From: Afifella marina DSM 2698
GTDB lineage: Bacteria > Pseudomonadota > Alphaproteobacteria > Rhizobiales > Afifellaceae
Reading direction: 5' to 3'
Length of the DNA stretch: 64,000 bases
NCBI RefSeq assembly: GCF_900102695.1
Contig: NZ_FMVW01000010.1
Coordinates: 1-64,000, forward strand
The notes under the pieces are model-generated. The model ran no database searches and was not told where the DNA came from. It saw only the letters and a program-made list of their open reading frames with translations. The position numbers and the translations under genes were made by a program. The number at the start of each line of letters is the position of its first letter. Positions within the stretch are counted from its first letter, which is position 1. Positions 62,347-64,000 of the stretch are shown here, in pieces.

Positions 62347-63303
62347 ATGCCGAAATGGAATGATCTTCAGGAGCAGAGCTTCCTGGAATCTGATGCGCGC
62401 GCCCGGGCCGTTGGCCTGGTCGACGAGGGCACCTACACAGAACTCGCGGGTCCGTTCGACAGGTTCTACAGCCCGCACCTGGAAGTCTTGGGCGAAGCCG
62501 TCGAATTCGACGATGGAATCGTCACCGCGGTTGGCAAGATCGGCAAAACCCCGGTTTTCGTCATCTCGCAGGAAGGCCGCTTCATTGGCGGTTCCGTCGG
62601 CGAGGTCGGTGGCGCGAAGATGGTCAACACGATCCGTCTCGCCATCGAGTTCCACGACAAGCTGGTGGCGGACTATCCGGACATCTCCGACGAGGAGAAG
62701 CCGGTCGTCGTCATCTCTTTCGAAACCGGCGGCGTGCGCCTGCATGAATCGAATGCAGGCCTTCTCGCCCATGCCGAGGTGATGGACCAGTTGCAGAAGG
62801 CACGCCACAAGGTGCCGGTCATCACGCTTATCGGCTCGAAGGTCGGCTGCTTCGGCGGCATGGGCTTTGTCGCGGCGGCAACGGACGCCATCGTGATGAG
62901 CGAGTTCGGACGTCTCGGCCTGACCGGCCCTGAAGTCATCGAACAGGAGATGGGCAAGGAAGAGTTCGATTCTTCCGATCGTGCGCTCGTCTTCCGCACC
63001 ACGGGCGGTCGGCACAAGTACATCATGGGCGATTGCAACGTCCTCGTGCACAACACGATCGGCGCCTTCCGTGAAGCCGTTGCCAAGCTCGCCGTTCTTC
63101 CGGTCTCCGAATTTGAGAAGATGCGCCGCATCGGCTCGCCCGAGGCCGTCGAACGCCAGCTGCGTGCAGTCGCGCTCGCTGCCGAGATGCAGCCGCAGGA
63201 TGCCCGTGACGTCTGGGTGAAAGCCGGCAATCCCGATCCCGTCGCTCTTACCGACATTCCGCTCGACGAGTTCCTCGCCGACGTGAAGCGGCTGTCGGTC
63301 TGA
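62347..63303 (+). CDS. mdcD: Malonate decarboxylase beta subunit / carboxyltransferase (MadC-MdcD type)
   Basis: This 318-residue crotonase-fold protein forms half of the malonyl-S-ACP decarboxylase or, in biotin systems, malonyl-S-ACP:biotin carboxyltransferase. Family motifs: SFLESDARARAVGLVDEGTY, GKTPVFVISQEGRFIGGSVGEVGGAKM, ETGGVRLHESNAGLLAHAEVM and SKVGCFGGMGFVAAATDAI. With the MadB pump and a biotin ligase in the same operon, the transferase role is the better guess. ATG at 62347 has GGAGAG upstream; the frame is open farther 5' but through the ACP gene. Confidence 0.93.
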   Translation: MPKWNDLQEQSFLESDARARAVGLVDEGTYTELAGPFDRFYSPHLEVLGEAVEFDDGIVTAVGKIGKTPVFVISQEGRFIGGSVGEVGGAKMVNTIRLAIEFHDKLVADYPDISDEEKPVVVISFETGGVRLHESNAGLLAHAEVMDQLQKARHKVPVITLIGSKVGCFGGMGFVAAATDAIVMSEFGRLGLTGPEVIEQEMGKEEFDSSDRALVFRTTGGRHKYIMGDCNVLVHNTIGAFREAVAKLAVLPVSEFEKMRRIGSPEAVERQLRAVALAAEMQPQDARDVWVKAGNPDPVALTDIPLDEFLADVKRLSV

Positions 63304-63337
63304 GCCCGGTCACAAATCCCTTAATCAGGAGACAATC

Positions 63338-64000
63338 ATGGAAGCCACTGAGACCATGATGGGAAGAGGTCGGGACGCGATCGACATGATCGTCGATGCC
63401 GACAGCTTCAACGAGGGCACCATCGGTGCCAAAACCTTCGACGATCCCGAATTCGGTCCGGGTGCGGTTGTCGGAACAGCAGCCCTCAATGGCGAGACGG
63501 TGACGATCATCGCCTCCGACGCCAACGCCTTCAACGAGAAGTTCCCCGTCGTCTATGCCGGCATCATCGGCATGGAGGAGGGCTACAAGATGGCGCAGGC
63601 CGTCTATGCCTCCCTCGAAGCCGATAAGGCCAAGCCGGTCGCCGAGAAGCGCCCGCTCGTCCTCATCGTTGACACCCCAGGAAACGGTCCGGGCAAGGTC
63701 GAAGAGATCTTCGGCATGAACAAGGCGACCGGCGCCTATCAGCTGGCGCTCGCTGAGGCTCGGCTTGCGGGTCATCCGATCGTTGCCATGGTCATCGGCC
63801 GGGCGATCTCGGGCGCCTTCCTGTGCCATGGGCTACAGGCGGACCACATCGTGTCGCTCGATGCCAACTTCGGCACGATGATCCACGTGATGCCGCTCAC
63901 CTCGGTGTCGCGCATCATCCGCAAGGATCTCGAGACGCTGCAGGAATTGTCGAAGGGCAATCCGGTCTTCGCCGCCGGCCCGCGCTTCTTTTACGCCCTC
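63338..64000 (+). CDS. mdcE: Malonate decarboxylase gamma subunit / carboxyltransferase (MadD-MdcE type), runs off window
   Basis: The first 221 codons are present and open to the edge. The frame starts MEATETMMGRGRDAIDMIVD and includes FGPGAVVGTAALNGETVTII, PLVLIVDTPGNGPGKVEEIFG, GHPIVAMVIGRAISGAFLCHG and NFGTMIHVMPLTSVSRI, all typical of MdcE/MadD. It pairs with the beta subunit encoded 34 bases upstream. AGGAGAC precedes the ATG at 63338. Confidence 0.93.
   Translation, partial: MEATETMMGRGRDAIDMIVDADSFNEGTIGAKTFDDPEFGPGAVVGTAALNGETVTIIASDANAFNEKFPVVYAGIIGMEEGYKMAQAVYASLEADKAKPVAEKRPLVLIVDTPGNGPGKVEEIFGMNKATGAYQLALAEARLAGHPIVAMVIGRAISGAFLCHGLQADHIVSLDANFGTMIHVMPLTSVSRIIRKDLETLQELSKGNPVFAAGPRFFYAL

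Overview
The window reads as chromosomal DNA of a GC-rich alphaproteobacterium, most like a member of the Rhizobiales (Hyphomicrobiales). The evidence is gene content: an aapJQMP amino-acid transporter, a two-domain cold-shock protein, an NDUFS4-type complex I protein, a DorA-type DMSO reductase, and lipid-A-type GT39/PAP2/GT2/LAB_N genes. Only the left edge (the end of an IS1182-type element) is clearly mobile.

Layout. 1-0.25 kb: end of an IS. 0.5-5.4 kb: housekeeping genes (TPP-dependent IlvB-like enzyme, tRNA-Glu, glyoxalase I, Sir2 deacylase, double cold-shock protein, DUF192). 5.7-12.5 kb: tRNA-Pro, then a leftward type I-C CRISPR-Cas locus with a two-repeat array, cas2, cas7, cas8c, cas5 and cas3; cas4 and cas1 are gone except for a scar encoding the last residues of Cas1. 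13.5-18.6 kb: a predicted anaerobic respiration operon behind an FNR/FixK box (chimeric tri-haem cytochrome c, TorD-like chaperone, DorA-type molybdoenzyme), followed by a DUF2478 gene. 20.0-26.7 kb: LysR regulator and a ydcSTUV-patD-like polyamine uptake/oxidation operon. 26.7-28.8 kb: decayed thiolase and an acyl-CoA ligase. 29.1-32.7 kb: cobalamin riboswitch, BtuFCD-like transporter and pseudoazurin. 32.8-37.9 kb: CrtA-like protein, OsmC, gamma-glutamyltransferase-like protein, complex I accessory protein, tRNA-Arg, glycerate kinase. 38-41.6 kb: a four-gene envelope glycolipid operon. 41.6-47.6 kb: metC-like lyase and aapJQMP. 47.8-52 kb: AI-2E family protein, MarR regulator with its operators, a decayed MFS gene, OmpA-like protein. 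52-55.2 kb: cysK-alaX-sseA-GNAT operon.

55.4-64 kb is the most unusual part. A small protein closely resembling HutP, the histidine-operon antiterminator known from Bacillus, stands upstream of a stretch packed with short hairpins. That stretch leads into a malonate decarboxylase operon. The operon encodes MdcB, a 37-residue one-helix membrane peptide, a MadB/OadB-type Na+ pump subunit, a biotin-protein ligase, and the alpha, ACP, beta and gamma decarboxylase subunits, the last cut by the window edge. It therefore looks like a Na+-pumping, biotin-dependent malonate decarboxylase of the Malonomonas MAD type in an alphaproteobacterium, possibly under RNA-level control by a HutP-like protein.
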